DNA of 64,000 bases from Nocardioides panacis (GTDB taxonomy: Bacteria > Actinomycetota > Actinomycetes > Propionibacteriales > Nocardioidaceae), in NCBI RefSeq assembly GCF_019039255.1, contig NZ_CP077062.1, positions 4,774,001-4,838,000 on the forward strand. Direction: 5' to 3'. Below the pieces are notes generated by a model. It searched no databases. It saw nothing but the letters and a program-made list of their open reading frames with translations, and was not told the origin of the DNA. This document shows positions 1-8,385 of the stretch, in pieces. The translations under genes and the position numbers were made by a program. The first letter of the stretch is position 1. The number at the start of each line of letters is the position of its first letter.

Positions 1-1604
1 ACCGACAGGTGCCGGGCGAGGTCCTGCTCCAGCGGGCCGGGGGCGACCGCGGTGAGGTCGGCCTGCAGCAGCACGTGGTCGATCGGCTCGGGCAGCAGCG
101 GGCCCAGCGCCGCCGGGGCGTGGTGCTGCGGGTCGTCGGTGGAGAGCAGCGCCCGCCCGTGCACGGACATGCCGCCCAGTGCGGTGACGCCCACGACCGC
201 GGCCTCCTCGGTCACCCAGGCGACCGCCTGGGCCCGCACGGAGGGACGGCGCGGCCGCAGCCAGGCCATCCGCTCCACCAGCGAGGGCACCCCGGTGCCG
301 GCCGCCAGGACGGTGCCGGGCTCGAGGGCGGCGACCTGCTCCAGGGCCGCGCGGCGGGTCTCCGGCAGCCACATGCGCTCGAGGTCGGGGACCAGCGCGT
401 TCACCGGCTTGCCCGCCTCGCGACCACCGACCAGCCCGACCAGGCGGGGGCAGTCGAGCCAGGCGAGCGCCAGCCGCGTCCAGCGGTCCGCGACGGAGGC
501 CGCGCTCCAGATGTCGAAGGTCTCGGTGGGCAGCCACACCGCGTCCCCGTCGCCGGAGGTGCCGGTGGCGAGCAGGTCGGCGGCGAGCGCGATCTCGACG
601 TGCAGCGCCGCGGTGCGCTCGTCGGTGTGCAGCAGCTCGGCGGTGGCCTTGAGGTCGCGCACCCCCAGCCCGCCGGCCCGCAGCGCGGAGGGCGGCGTCG
701 TGCCCCAGTGCTCGAGCAGCAGCTCGACGTGCCGGACCAGCTCGAAGGCCGCGCCCGCGGCGGCCCGGTCCACCAGGGCGGCGTCCCGCGCGGAGGTGGC
801 CAGCTCCGGCTCGAGGTCGGCCCGGGCGCCGGTGGTCCGGCCGTCGCGCAGGCAGATCGCCACCTCGCGGGGCACCGCGACGTGCCGGCGGTCGCGGGCG
901 ACGAGCAGCCCGCGGGCCAGCAGTTGGTCGACCGGGCTGCCGCCGCCACCGCGGGACAGCGTGCGCTCGGTGCTCTCCACCGACCCGTCCTTGCCCTCGT
1001 CGGCGAGGTGCTCCAGGATCGCCCGGGCCTGGTCGTCCACCTCGGCGACCAGCTTCGCCACCTCGGCGGGGTCGGACAGGTGCGCGGCGACCGCGTCCAC
1101 GTCCTCGTGCCGGTTGCCGCTCGGGGTCAGGCCCAGGTCGCGGGCCAGCGTGGTGACCCGGGACGGCCCGTACGGCGCCATCAGCACCGCCAGCGGCTGC
1201 CCGAGCCGGCTGATCTTCGTGCCGACCACCTCGGTGAGCACGCTCAGCGCGCGCAGGGCCTCGTCGGTGCCCCACACCAGCGCGAGGCGACGCACCTTCG
1301 CCAGCGCGGCGTCGACGGCGGCGGGCTCGGCGTTGACCACCGTGTGCAGCGTCGACGTGGCCGCCGTACCCCCGAGGGCGAGGACGGCGTCGAGCACGGT
1401 CAGCTCGAGCAGCGTGAGCTGGTCGACGGCCCGCAGCACCGAGGCCCGGGTGCCGGCGCGGGAGGCCAGCTGGGAGGTGTCCTGGGGGGTCGGCGTGGCC
1501 AGGTCGGGCCGGGCCCGGAGCAGCGCCGCGAGCTCGGCGTCGGACCAGCCGCGGAGCTGGTCGGCGAGCGTGCGGGGCGCGGACCCCTGGCGTGGTGTGG
1601 ACAT
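1..1604 (-). CDS. Helicase-associated (XPB/Ssl2 N-terminal-like) domain protein, C-terminus cut by window edge
   Basis: The frame read from the ATG at 1604 is open to the left edge (about 534 codons), so the stop lies outside the window. The product starts MSTPRQGSAPRTLADQLRGW and is a Leu/Ala/Asp-rich string of winged-helix-like segments without P-loop or DEAD motifs. This fits the actinobacterial family with the Helicase_C_3 / XPB-N-like domain, usually encoded next to an XPB-type helicase gene. That helicase is not in the window and would be expected beyond the left edge. Two in-frame GTG codons lie 2 and 3 codons upstream; ATG is preferred. It is divergent from the ABC transporter at 1673. 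Family assignment is from recall; DNA repair or processing is the likely role. Confidence 0.75.
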   Translation of the reverse strand, partial: MSTPRQGSAPRTLADQLRGWSDAELAALLRARPDLATPTPQDTSQLASRAGTRASVLRAVDQLTLLELTVLDAVLALGGTAATSTLHTVVNAEPAAVDAALAKVRRLALVWGTDEALRALSVLTEVVGTKISRLGQPLAVLMAPYGPSRVTTLARDLGLTPSGNRHEDVDAVAAHLSDPAEVAKLVAEVDDQARAILEHLADEGKDGSVESTERTLSRGGGGSPVDQLLARGLLVARDRRHVAVPREVAICLRDGRTTGARADLEPELATSARDAALVDRAAAGAAFELVRHVELLLEHWGTTPPSALRAGGLGVRDLKATAELLHTDERTAALHVEIALAADLLATGTSGDGDAVWLPTETFDIWSAASVADRWTRLALAWLDCPRLVGLVGGREAGKPVNALVPDLERMWLPETRRAALEQVAALEPGTVLAAGTGVPSLVERMAWLRPRRPSVRAQAVAWVTEEAAVVGVTALGGMSVHGRALLSTDDPQHHAPAALGPLLPEPIDHVLLQADLTAVAPGPLEQDLARHLS

Positions 1605-1672
1605 CCTCACCACGATACTGACCCGGGCAGCAGACGGCCGTCCCCGGCCGGGCCGGATGTCAGGATGTGGCC

Positions 1673-2605
1673 ATGGCAGTGATCGAGGCGCGGGGGCTGG
1701 GCAAGGAGTACGCCGGGAAGCCGGCCGTCTCGGACCTGTCCTTCGAGGTGCACCCCGGCAGCGTGACCGGCTTCCTCGGCCCCAACGGCGCCGGCAAGTC
1801 CACCACCATGCGGCTGATGCTCGGCCTCGACCACGGCCGGGGCTCGACGACCTTCGACGGCGTGCCGTTCACCGCCCTGACCCGGCCGATGACGCACGTC
1901 GGCGCGCTGCTCGAGGCCAAGCCGTTCCACCCGACCCGCAAGGCCCGCAACCACCTGCGGATGCTCGCGGCGGCCAACGGCATCCCGGTGCGCCGCGTCG
2001 ACGAGGTGCTCGAGCAGCTCGGGCTGGCCGCGGTGGCCCGCAAGAAGCCGCGGACGTTCTCCCTCGGGATGGGCCAGCGGCTCGGCCTCGCCGCCGCGCT
2101 GCTCGGCGACCCGCACACGCTGGTGCTCGACGAGCCGGCGAACGGCCTCGACCCGCAGGGCATCCAGTGGATCCGCGAGCTGCTCAAGGGGTTCGCCGCC
2201 TCCGGGCGGTCGGTGTTCGTCTCGAGCCACCTGCTCTCGGAGATGGCGCTGATGGCCGACCAGCTCGTGGTGATCGGACGCGGCCGGCTGATCGCCAGCG
2301 GCCCCGTCGAGGACTTCGTGCGGACCTCCACCCGCAACGCCGTCGTGGTCCGCTCGCCCCAGGCCGCCGACCTGGCCGACGTGCTCCGCCGGGAGGGTGC
2401 GGCCGTCGAGGCGCTGGAGCCCGGCGTCGTCTCGGTCGTCGGGCTGGACGCGGCCCGGGTCGGCGACCTGGCGTTCGAGGCGTCGATCCGGCTGCACGAG
2501 CTGTCCCACCGGGTGGCCACCCTGGAGGAGGCGTTCCTGGAGGCCACCTCGGACGCCGAGGAGTACCGGGCCCAGGTGGCCGCGCGACCGGGGGAGGGCG
2601 CATGA
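1673..2605 (+). CDS. ABC transporter ATP-binding protein
   Basis: A 310-residue ABC ATPase. Walker A is GPNGAGKST near residue 39, the signature region reads FSLGMGQRLGLAAALL, and Walker B is [12 protein letters not shown] followed by a switch His in SSHLLSE. A C-terminal regulatory extension of about 90 residues is typical of bacteriocin/antibiotic-exporter ATPases (DrrA/BcrA-like). Start is ATG 1673 (MAVIEARGLG); GTG 1667 and GTG 1679 are in-frame alternatives. The stop overlaps the next start (ATGA), so it forms an operon with the permease at 2602. Substrate unknown. Confidence 0.9.
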   Translation: MAVIEARGLGKEYAGKPAVSDLSFEVHPGSVTGFLGPNGAGKSTTMRLMLGLDHGRGSTTFDGVPFTALTRPMTHVGALLEAKPFHPTRKARNHLRMLAAANGIPVRRVDEVLEQLGLAAVARKKPRTFSLGMGQRLGLAAALLGDPHTLVLDEPANGLDPQGIQWIRELLKGFAASGRSVFVSSHLLSEMALMADQLVVIGRGRLIASGPVEDFVRTSTRNAVVVRSPQAADLADVLRREGAAVEALEPGVVSVVGLDAARVGDLAFEASIRLHELSHRVATLEEAFLEATSDAEEYRAQVAARPGEGA

Positions 2606-3414
2606 CCGCCGCGCTGGCCTACGAGTGGACCCGGATCCGGACCATCCGCTCGACCTACTGGCTCTCCGCGATCGCGGTGGTCTTCGGCGTCGGCCTGTCG
2701 TTCCTGGTGTCGATGGGCCTGCACTTCTCGCTGGTGTCGGCGAACCCGCCGCCCGCCTCGGAGCTGAAGGGCGTCGACCAGGGGATCGCCACCCAGTTCG
2801 CGGTGTTCGGCGTGCCCTACTTCGTGGCCTACATCCTGGCGATGGTCGCGGTCTTCGGCTGGGGCCACGAGTACCGCCACGGGATGATCCGCGCGACCCT
2901 GACCGCCCTGGGCTCCCGCACCGCGGCCTGGGTGGCGAAGTTCCTGGTGGTCGGCGCCTGGGTGGTCGTCGTCGCGCTGGTGACCGCGCTCGCCTCGCTG
3001 CTGGTCGGCTGGCTGTGGCTGCACGGCGACGGCGTACCGGTGTTCACCGCGGACGTGTGGCGGGCGGTGGCGCGCACGCTGCTCTACACGCTGCTGTTCG
3101 CCTGGCTCGCCTCGGCGTTCACCGCCCTGGTCCGCAACCAGACCGCCGCGCTGGTGCTGCTGTTCCTGTGGCCGCTGGCGGTCGAGAACGTCGTCTCGGT
3201 GGTGTTCTCGCTGGTGCCCGCGCTGAGCGAGCACGCCGAGGTGACGCGGTTCCTCCCGTTCAACGCCGGCACCCGGATCATCAGCCAGGTCCCGGGCGCC
3301 GACGGTGCGTTCGGCAGCCCGCTGTCGGTGGGGGCCGCGGTCGTGGTCTTCGGCGGGCTGACCGCCGTGGCGATGGCGCTCAGCCTCACCCTCTTCCACC
3401 GTCGGGACGCCTAG
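2602..3414 (+). CDS. ABC transporter permease (ABC-2 type)
   Basis: A 270-residue membrane protein with six hydrophobic segments, for example around residues 15-40, 65-90, 105-140, 150-180 and 240-265. It starts four bases inside the ATPase gene, so the two should be translationally coupled and form one exporter. The family (ABC-2 membrane protein) usually exports lipids, antibiotics or ions; nothing here fixes the substrate. Its stop overlaps the GTG start of the next gene (TAGTG), so read-through transcription into the PucR regulator is possible. Confidence 0.88.
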   Translation: MTAALAYEWTRIRTIRSTYWLSAIAVVFGVGLSFLVSMGLHFSLVSANPPPASELKGVDQGIATQFAVFGVPYFVAYILAMVAVFGWGHEYRHGMIRATLTALGSRTAAWVAKFLVVGAWVVVVALVTALASLLVGWLWLHGDGVPVFTADVWRAVARTLLYTLLFAWLASAFTALVRNQTAALVLLFLWPLAVENVVSVVFSLVPALSEHAEVTRFLPFNAGTRIISQVPGADGAFGSPLSVGAAVVVFGGLTAVAMALSLTLFHRRDA

Positions 3415-5270
3415 TGTCCGAGCAGTTCCTCGACCTGCTGTACGGCGAGGCGCCCCGCGAGGCCTTCGACGCGGTCGTCACCGGCGCCGTCGACGACGGC
3501 CTCGACGGACCCGCGCTCCAGCGGCTGCGCGACCACCGCACGGTGGCCCTGCGGATCCGCGAGCAGATGGAGCGCCAGCGGCAGCGCGAGGCCGAGATGT
3601 CGGCGCTCTACGAGACCGCCAACGACCTCACCGCGATCCGCGACGTCGACGCGATCCTCGCCGCGATCGTGCGCCGGGCCCGCTCCCTGCTGCACGCGGA
3701 CATGACCTACCTGTCGCTGAACGACGAGACCGACGGGGCGTCGTACATGAAGGTGACGGAGGGGGCGCTCACCCCGGAGTTCCGGCGGCTCCGGCTGCCG
3801 CTGGGCACCGGGCTGCTCGGCCTGGTGGCGCAGACCGGCGAGCCCTACTTCACCGAGGACTACCAGAACGACGAGCGCTTCCTGCACCGGGAGTTCATCG
3901 ACTCGGCGGTCGACGGCGAGAACATCCGGGCGATCCTCGGCGTCCCGCTCACGGTCGAGGGCACCGTGATCGGCGCGCTGCTCGCGGTGCACCGGCAGGT
4001 GCGCCGGTTCCCGCCCCGCGAGGTCTCGCTGCTGATGTCGTTCGCCGCGCACGCCGCGGTCGCCCTGGAGAACGCCCGGCTGTTCGAGAAGCTCGACACG
4101 GCCAACCAGCAGGTGCGGGCCCAGGCGCACGCCGTGGAGGTGGCCGCGAGCGCCCACGACAAGCTCACCGACGTGCTGCTGCACGGCGGCGGCGTGGGCG
4201 ACGTGGCCGACGTGGTGGCCGACGTGCTGCACGGCTCGGTGGTGGTGCTCGACACCGAGGGGCACCGGCTGGCCGGCGAGAGCGGCTCGGTCGATGACCT
4301 CGACGACGCGATCGGCGAGGCCCGGGCGTCCGGCCGCAGCGTCCGGGTGAGCCGGCCGGGCGGTCCGTCGTACGTCGCGGTGGCGCTGGCCGGCAGCGAG
4401 CACCTCGGCACCCTGCTGCTGCACGGCCTGCCGGGCGAGCTGGGCCTCGCCGACCGGCGGACCCTGGAGCGCGGGGCCCTGGTGACCGCGCTGGTGCTGC
4501 TGTTCAGCCGGTCGGTCGCCGAGGCCGAGGAACGGGTGCGCGGCGAGCTGCTCAACGACCTGCTGGAGCGCCGTGACCTCGACGAGGCCCGGCTGGTGGA
4601 GCGGGCCCGCCGCCAGCACGCCGAGCTGGAGGGCCCGACGGTCGTCGCGGTGGCTGCCGTCGAGGGGCTCGACCGGCACCGCGCCGCCCAGGTCGCCGCC
4701 CGGCTCGGCGGCGAGCTGCAGGGCCTGGCCGGCGAGCACGACGGGCGGGTGGTGCTGGTGGCGCCGGCCCCCGAGGACGCCCGCGCCGTCGGCCGGCAGC
4801 TGTGCGAGCGGGTGCAGGGCGCCGGCGGCTCCTGCACGGTCGGCGTGGCGATCGCCACCGGCGGACCGGCCGAGGTCGCCGCCGCCTACGGCGAGGCCCG
4901 GCGGTGCCTGGACACCCTGGTCACGCTGGGCCGCACCGGCGAGGTCAGCGACCCCGCGGGCCTGGGGCTGGCCCGGCTGCTGCTCGGCCAGAACGGCCCC
5001 GAGGAGCTCGACGCGTTCATCGAGACCCTGGTCGGGCCGGTGCTGGCCTACGACGCGCGCCGCGGCACCGAGCTGGTCGGCACCCTGGAGGCGTGGTTCG
5101 CGGCCGGCTCCCGTCCCGCCGAGACCGCCAAGCGGCTGCACGTGCACCCGAACACCGTCGCCCAGCGGCTGGACCGGGTCAGCACCCTGCTCGGCGAGGA
5201 CTGGCGCGACCCGGCCCGCGGCCTCGACGTCCAGCTCGCGCTGCGCCTCTTCCGCCTCAGAGCCCGCTGA
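3414..5270 (+). CDS. GAF domain-containing PucR/CdaR-family transcriptional regulator
   Basis: A 618-residue regulator starting at a GTG that overlaps the preceding stop (TAGTG). A GAF sensor domain spans roughly residues 65-225, a CdaR-type GGDEF-like middle region follows, and a PucR C-terminal helix-turn-helix (HPNTVAQRLDRV) lies near residue 580. PucR-family proteins regulate catabolic operons in response to small molecules. The next genes, 139 bp downstream, are 3-hydroxybutyrate dehydrogenase and an MHS carrier, so it probably controls hydroxyacid uptake and oxidation (inference from position). A long palindrome follows the stop. Confidence 0.87.
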   Translation: MSEQFLDLLYGEAPREAFDAVVTGAVDDGLDGPALQRLRDHRTVALRIREQMERQRQREAEMSALYETANDLTAIRDVDAILAAIVRRARSLLHADMTYLSLNDETDGASYMKVTEGALTPEFRRLRLPLGTGLLGLVAQTGEPYFTEDYQNDERFLHREFIDSAVDGENIRAILGVPLTVEGTVIGALLAVHRQVRRFPPREVSLLMSFAAHAAVALENARLFEKLDTANQQVRAQAHAVEVAASAHDKLTDVLLHGGGVGDVADVVADVLHGSVVVLDTEGHRLAGESGSVDDLDDAIGEARASGRSVRVSRPGGPSYVAVALAGSEHLGTLLLHGLPGELGLADRRTLERGALVTALVLLFSRSVAEAEERVRGELLNDLLERRDLDEARLVERARRQHAELEGPTVVAVAAVEGLDRHRAAQVAARLGGELQGLAGEHDGRVVLVAPAPEDARAVGRQLCERVQGAGGSCTVGVAIATGGPAEVAAAYGEARRCLDTLVTLGRTGEVSDPAGLGLARLLLGQNGPEELDAFIETLVGPVLAYDARRGTELVGTLEAWFAAGSRPAETAKRLHVHPNTVAQRLDRVSTLLGEDWRDPARGLDVQLALRLFRLRAR

Positions 5271-5314
5271 CCCGGCGACTGTGGCGGCGCAGGCGCCGCC
5301 ACAGTCGCCGGGTC
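5269..5314. terminator. Perfect 22-bp inverted repeat after the pucR stop
   Basis: Arms 5269-5290 and 5293-5314 are perfectly complementary with a 2-nt spacer, starting at the last bases of the regulator stop codon. There is no T-tract, so it would be a strong hairpin of the actinobacterial type rather than a classical intrinsic terminator. The outer core (TGACCCGGCG and complement) recurs near 49.6 kb, so this is also a member of a repeat family. Confidence 0.6.
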
Positions 5315-5356
5315 GGCGGAGGTCGTGTGGAGGATGCCACACCGGACCCCGGAGTT

Positions 5357-5383
5357 CATGTGCAGGCTTCACATAGGTATGTG
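5357..5383 (+). promoter_or_regulatory. Candidate operator upstream of 3-hydroxybutyrate dehydrogenase
   Basis: ATGTG (5358-5362) and CACAT (5370-5374) form an inverted repeat with a 7-nt spacer, and a third half-site TATGTG lies at 5378-5383. They sit just upstream of the predicted -10 (TAGCGT, 5397-5402), over the -35 region. The likely binder is the adjacent PucR-family protein; this is inference from position only. Confidence 0.4.
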
Positions 5384-5396
5384 CGCCGCGGACCTC

Positions 5397-5402
5397 TAGC
5401 GT
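5397..5402 (+). promoter_or_regulatory. -10 hexamer TAGCGT, leaderless start of bdh
   Basis: TAGCGT ends 7 nt before the ATG at 5410, so the predicted transcription start falls at or next to the start codon. No Shine-Dalgarno is seen, which fits a leaderless mRNA. Confidence 0.5.
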
Positions 5403-5409
5403 CGTAGGC

Positions 5410-6201
5410 ATGAGTGAGACGCCCGTCACGCCCACCCGCACCCCCCTCCCGCTCGTCGGCCGCACCGCGCTGGTGACCGGCGGGGCCAGCGGCATCGGTC
5501 TCGCCGTCGCGGGCCGGCTGGCCGCCGACGGCGCGCACGTCATCGTCCTGGACCGCGACGAGGCCGGCGCCAAGCAGGCCGCCGCCGACGTCGGCGGCGA
5601 CTACCTGGTCGCCGACCTCTCCGACGGCACGTCGATCGACGCGCTCGGCCTCGGCGACCGCGTGCACGCCGACATCCTGGTCAACAACGCCGGCGTGCAG
5701 CACGTCGCGCCGGTCGAGGACTTCGACCCCGAGCGGTTCGGCTTCATCCAGCGGCTGATGCTCGAGGCGCCGTTCCGGCTGGCCCGGGCGCTGCTCCCCG
5801 GCATGTACGCCCGCGGCTGGGGCCGCCTCGTGCACGTCTCCTCCGTGCACGGCCACCGCGCGTCGCCGTACAAGGTGGCGTACGTCGCGGCCAAGCACGG
5901 TCTCGAAGGTCTCTCCAAGGTCATCGCCTTGGAAGCGGCGGGCAGGGGCGTCACCAGCAACACGGTGTGCCCCGGCTACGTCCGCACCCCTCTGGTCGAG
6001 GGACAGATCCACGACCAGGCCCGCACCCACGGTATCGACGAGGACGAGGTCCTCGACGACGTCCTGCTCGCCAGGACACCGGTGAAGCGGCTCGTCGAGC
6101 CCGCGGAGGTCGCCGACATGGTCGGTTTCCTGTGCGGTCCCGGCACCAGCTCGGTCACCGGAAGCTCATTTCTCATGGACGGCGGCTGGACCGCCGCGTG
6201 A
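5410..6201 (+). CDS. bdh: 3-hydroxybutyrate dehydrogenase (SDR family)
   Basis: A 263-residue short-chain dehydrogenase that would oxidise D-3-hydroxybutyrate to acetoacetate with NAD. Visible features are the cofactor motif TGGASGIG (about residue 24), NNAG, the active-site Ser in VSSVHG and the YVAAK catalytic Tyr/Lys. NNAGVQHVAPVEDF and the C-terminal TSSVTGSSFLMDGGWTA are characteristic of the hydroxybutyrate dehydrogenase branch. It lies 14 bp before an MHS carrier gene, so uptake and oxidation of a ketone body or hydroxyacid is the likely joint function. The exact substrate is inferred. Confidence 0.85.
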   Translation: MSETPVTPTRTPLPLVGRTALVTGGASGIGLAVAGRLAADGAHVIVLDRDEAGAKQAAADVGGDYLVADLSDGTSIDALGLGDRVHADILVNNAGVQHVAPVEDFDPERFGFIQRLMLEAPFRLARALLPGMYARGWGRLVHVSSVHGHRASPYKVAYVAAKHGLEGLSKVIALEAAGRGVTSNTVCPGYVRTPLVEGQIHDQARTHGIDEDEVLDDVLLARTPVKRLVEPAEVADMVGFLCGPGTSSVTGSSFLMDGGWTAA

Positions 6202-6215
6202 AAGGAAACAACCCC

Positions 6216-7607
6216 ATGTCCACCCAGACCCACGCGTCCGGCTCACCCGCCGGCACCCAGAACGGGATCGTCAAGGTCGTCTTCGCGAGCCTGATCGGCA
6301 CCGCGACCGAGTGGTACGACTTCTTCCTCTACGGGTCGGCGGCCGCCCTGGTCTTCGGCAAGCTGTTCTTCCCCGACTCCGACCCGATCACCGGCACCCT
6401 GCTGGCCTTCGGCACCTACGCCCTGGGCTTCGCGGCCCGGCCCCTCGGCGGCGTGGTCTTCGGCCACTTCGGTGACCGGGTCGGCCGCAAGAAGATGCTC
6501 GTCGTCTCGCTGCTGATGATGGGCTTCGGCACCATCGCGATCGGCCTGCTGCCGACGTACGCCACCATCGGCGTCGCGGCGCCGATCCTGCTGCTGGTCT
6601 GCCGGCTGGTGCAGGGCTTCGCCGTCGGCGGCGAGTGGGGCGGTGCGGTGCTGATGGCCGCGGAGAACGGCAAGGACAAGGACCGCGGCTTCTGGTCCTC
6701 GTGGCCGCAGGCCGGTGTCGCGCTGGGCAACCTGCTCGCGACCGGTGTGCTGTTCGTGCTGGCCGCGGTGCAGAGCGACGCGGCGTTCGAGGCGTGGGGC
6801 TGGCGCATCCCGTTCCTGCTGTCCGCCGTGCTGGTCTTCGTCGGCCTCTGGGTGCGGTTCACCCTCGAGGAGTCGCCGGTGTTCGCCGAGGCGGCGAACG
6901 AGATCGGGGAGAAGAAGCAGGACGCCAACCACATCCCGATCCTCGAGGTCTTCCGGAAGTACCCCAAGGAGGTCCTCACCGCGATGGGCATGCGGCTCGC
7001 GGAGAACACCTCGTACTACATCTTCACCGTCATCGTGATCACCTACATCGTCGACTTCGCCAAGCAGGACAAGGGCCCCGTGCTCCAGGCCCTGCTGATC
7101 GGCTCGGTCGTGCACTTCTTGTGGATCCCGACCGTCGGTGCGATCTCCGACCGGGTCGGCCGCCGGCCGCTCTACCTCGCCGGCGCCATCGGCGTGGCCG
7201 TCTGGTCGTTCGTGTTCTTCGGCCTGCTCGACTCGGGCAGCCAGCCGAAGATCATCCTGGCGATCGTCGTCGGGCTGATGCTGCACGCGCTGATGTACGC
7301 CCCGCAGGCGGCGTTCTTCTCCGAGCTGTTCGGCACCTCGGTGCGCTACACCGGCGCCTCGGTGGGCTACCAGCTCGCGTCGATCTTCGCCGGTGCGATC
7401 GCCCCGCTCGTCGCGGTCGCGCTGCTCAAGACCGGCACCCTGGAGGACCCGAACACCAAGGCGGTCGCGATCTACGTGACCATCACCTCGGTGATCACCG
7501 TGATCGCGGTGCTGTTCGCCAAGGAGACCCGCGGCAGCTCGCTGCGCCACGACCGCGTGGTGCACGGTGCGCACGAGCACACGGAGATGCCCGCGCCGAC
7601 CGCCTGA
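6216..7607 (+). CDS. MHS-family MFS transporter (metabolite:H+ symporter)
   Basis: A 463-residue carrier with 12 predicted membrane segments. FASLIGTATEWYDFFLYG at the N-terminus and the loop motif HFGDRVGRKK are hallmarks of the metabolite:H+ symporter branch (shikimate, proline/betaine, ketoglutarate type). Start ATG 6216 follows a purine-rich stretch (AAAGGAAA) 14 bp after the dehydrogenase stop, so the two are an operon. Its probable cargo is the dehydrogenase substrate, a short hydroxy- or ketoacid (inference). Confidence 0.87.
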   Translation: MSTQTHASGSPAGTQNGIVKVVFASLIGTATEWYDFFLYGSAAALVFGKLFFPDSDPITGTLLAFGTYALGFAARPLGGVVFGHFGDRVGRKKMLVVSLLMMGFGTIAIGLLPTYATIGVAAPILLLVCRLVQGFAVGGEWGGAVLMAAENGKDKDRGFWSSWPQAGVALGNLLATGVLFVLAAVQSDAAFEAWGWRIPFLLSAVLVFVGLWVRFTLEESPVFAEAANEIGEKKQDANHIPILEVFRKYPKEVLTAMGMRLAENTSYYIFTVIVITYIVDFAKQDKGPVLQALLIGSVVHFLWIPTVGAISDRVGRRPLYLAGAIGVAVWSFVFFGLLDSGSQPKIILAIVVGLMLHALMYAPQAAFFSELFGTSVRYTGASVGYQLASIFAGAIAPLVAVALLKTGTLEDPNTKAVAIYVTITSVITVIAVLFAKETRGSSLRHDRVVHGAHEHTEMPAPTA

Positions 7608-7634
7608 TCCCCACCCGGACGGCCCGCCGGCCGG

Positions 7635-8385
7635 TCAGCGGTGCAGGTGCAGCCGGTGCCCACGACGGACGGCGAGGGCAGCCGCGCGACGCTCCTCCCG
7701 CAGCAGGAGCACCGGCTCGTCGTCGTAGGCGGGCAGCTCGCCGACCACCTGCTCGAGCAGGTGGTCGGCGAGCCAGCCGTTGCGGACCAGCACCGGACCG
7801 TGCAGGTAGGTGCCCACGACGTGTCCCTGCACCGCACCCTCGGTGTGCCGGTCGCCGTTGCCGGTGCCCGACACGAGACGGCCCAGCGGGCTCGCCGCCG
7901 GCCCGAGTCGCGCATCCCCCCTGGTGGTTCTCGAACCCCGTGAGGAACCCGGCTCCCACGACCCCCTCGCACTCGGCGAGCACCTCCCCGACTGCTCGCG
8001 GCCCGGGGAGCCGACCGCAGTGGAGGTCGAGGACGCCCAGCCCTGCGCGTCGCCCGCCCTCCGGACCGACGAACGACCTCGACAGCAGCTGAAGCCCGGC
8101 ACAGACGCCGAGACAGGTCGCCCCGCGGTCGAGCGCTCGCAGCAGCCCGCCGTCGTGGACCAGCCGGCGCCACGCGAGCAGCATCGAGGCGTCCTCGCCT
8201 CCTCCGACGAGGTAGATGTCAGCGGCCCGGGGCAGGGGGTCGTGCAGGCCCACCGCGACGACGCTGCAGTCGATGCCGCGGGCCCGGGCCCGGTGGGCGA
8301 TCGCCATCGCGTTGCCCTGGTCGCCGTACGTGCCGAGCACCTCGGGGTAGACGAGGACGACGCGCACCTCGGAGTCAGCCGGCAT
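7635..8385 (-). CDS. gatD: Lipid II isoglutaminyl synthase, glutaminase subunit GatD (frame broken as sequenced)
   Basis: Type 1 glutamine amidotransferase supplying ammonia to MurT for amidation of D-Glu in lipid II. From ATG 8385 the product shows GTYGDQGNA and the nucleophile Cys95 in GVCAGLQLL. The frame then breaks in a C6 run at 7916-7921 (plus strand). Removing one base restores QGDARLGPAASPLGRLVSG, the catalytic His segment GTYLHGPVL and a stop at 7635, giving about 249 residues. MurT-GatD is essential where tested, so a sequence error is more likely than a dead gene. The start lies 11 bases inside murT. Confidence 0.85.
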
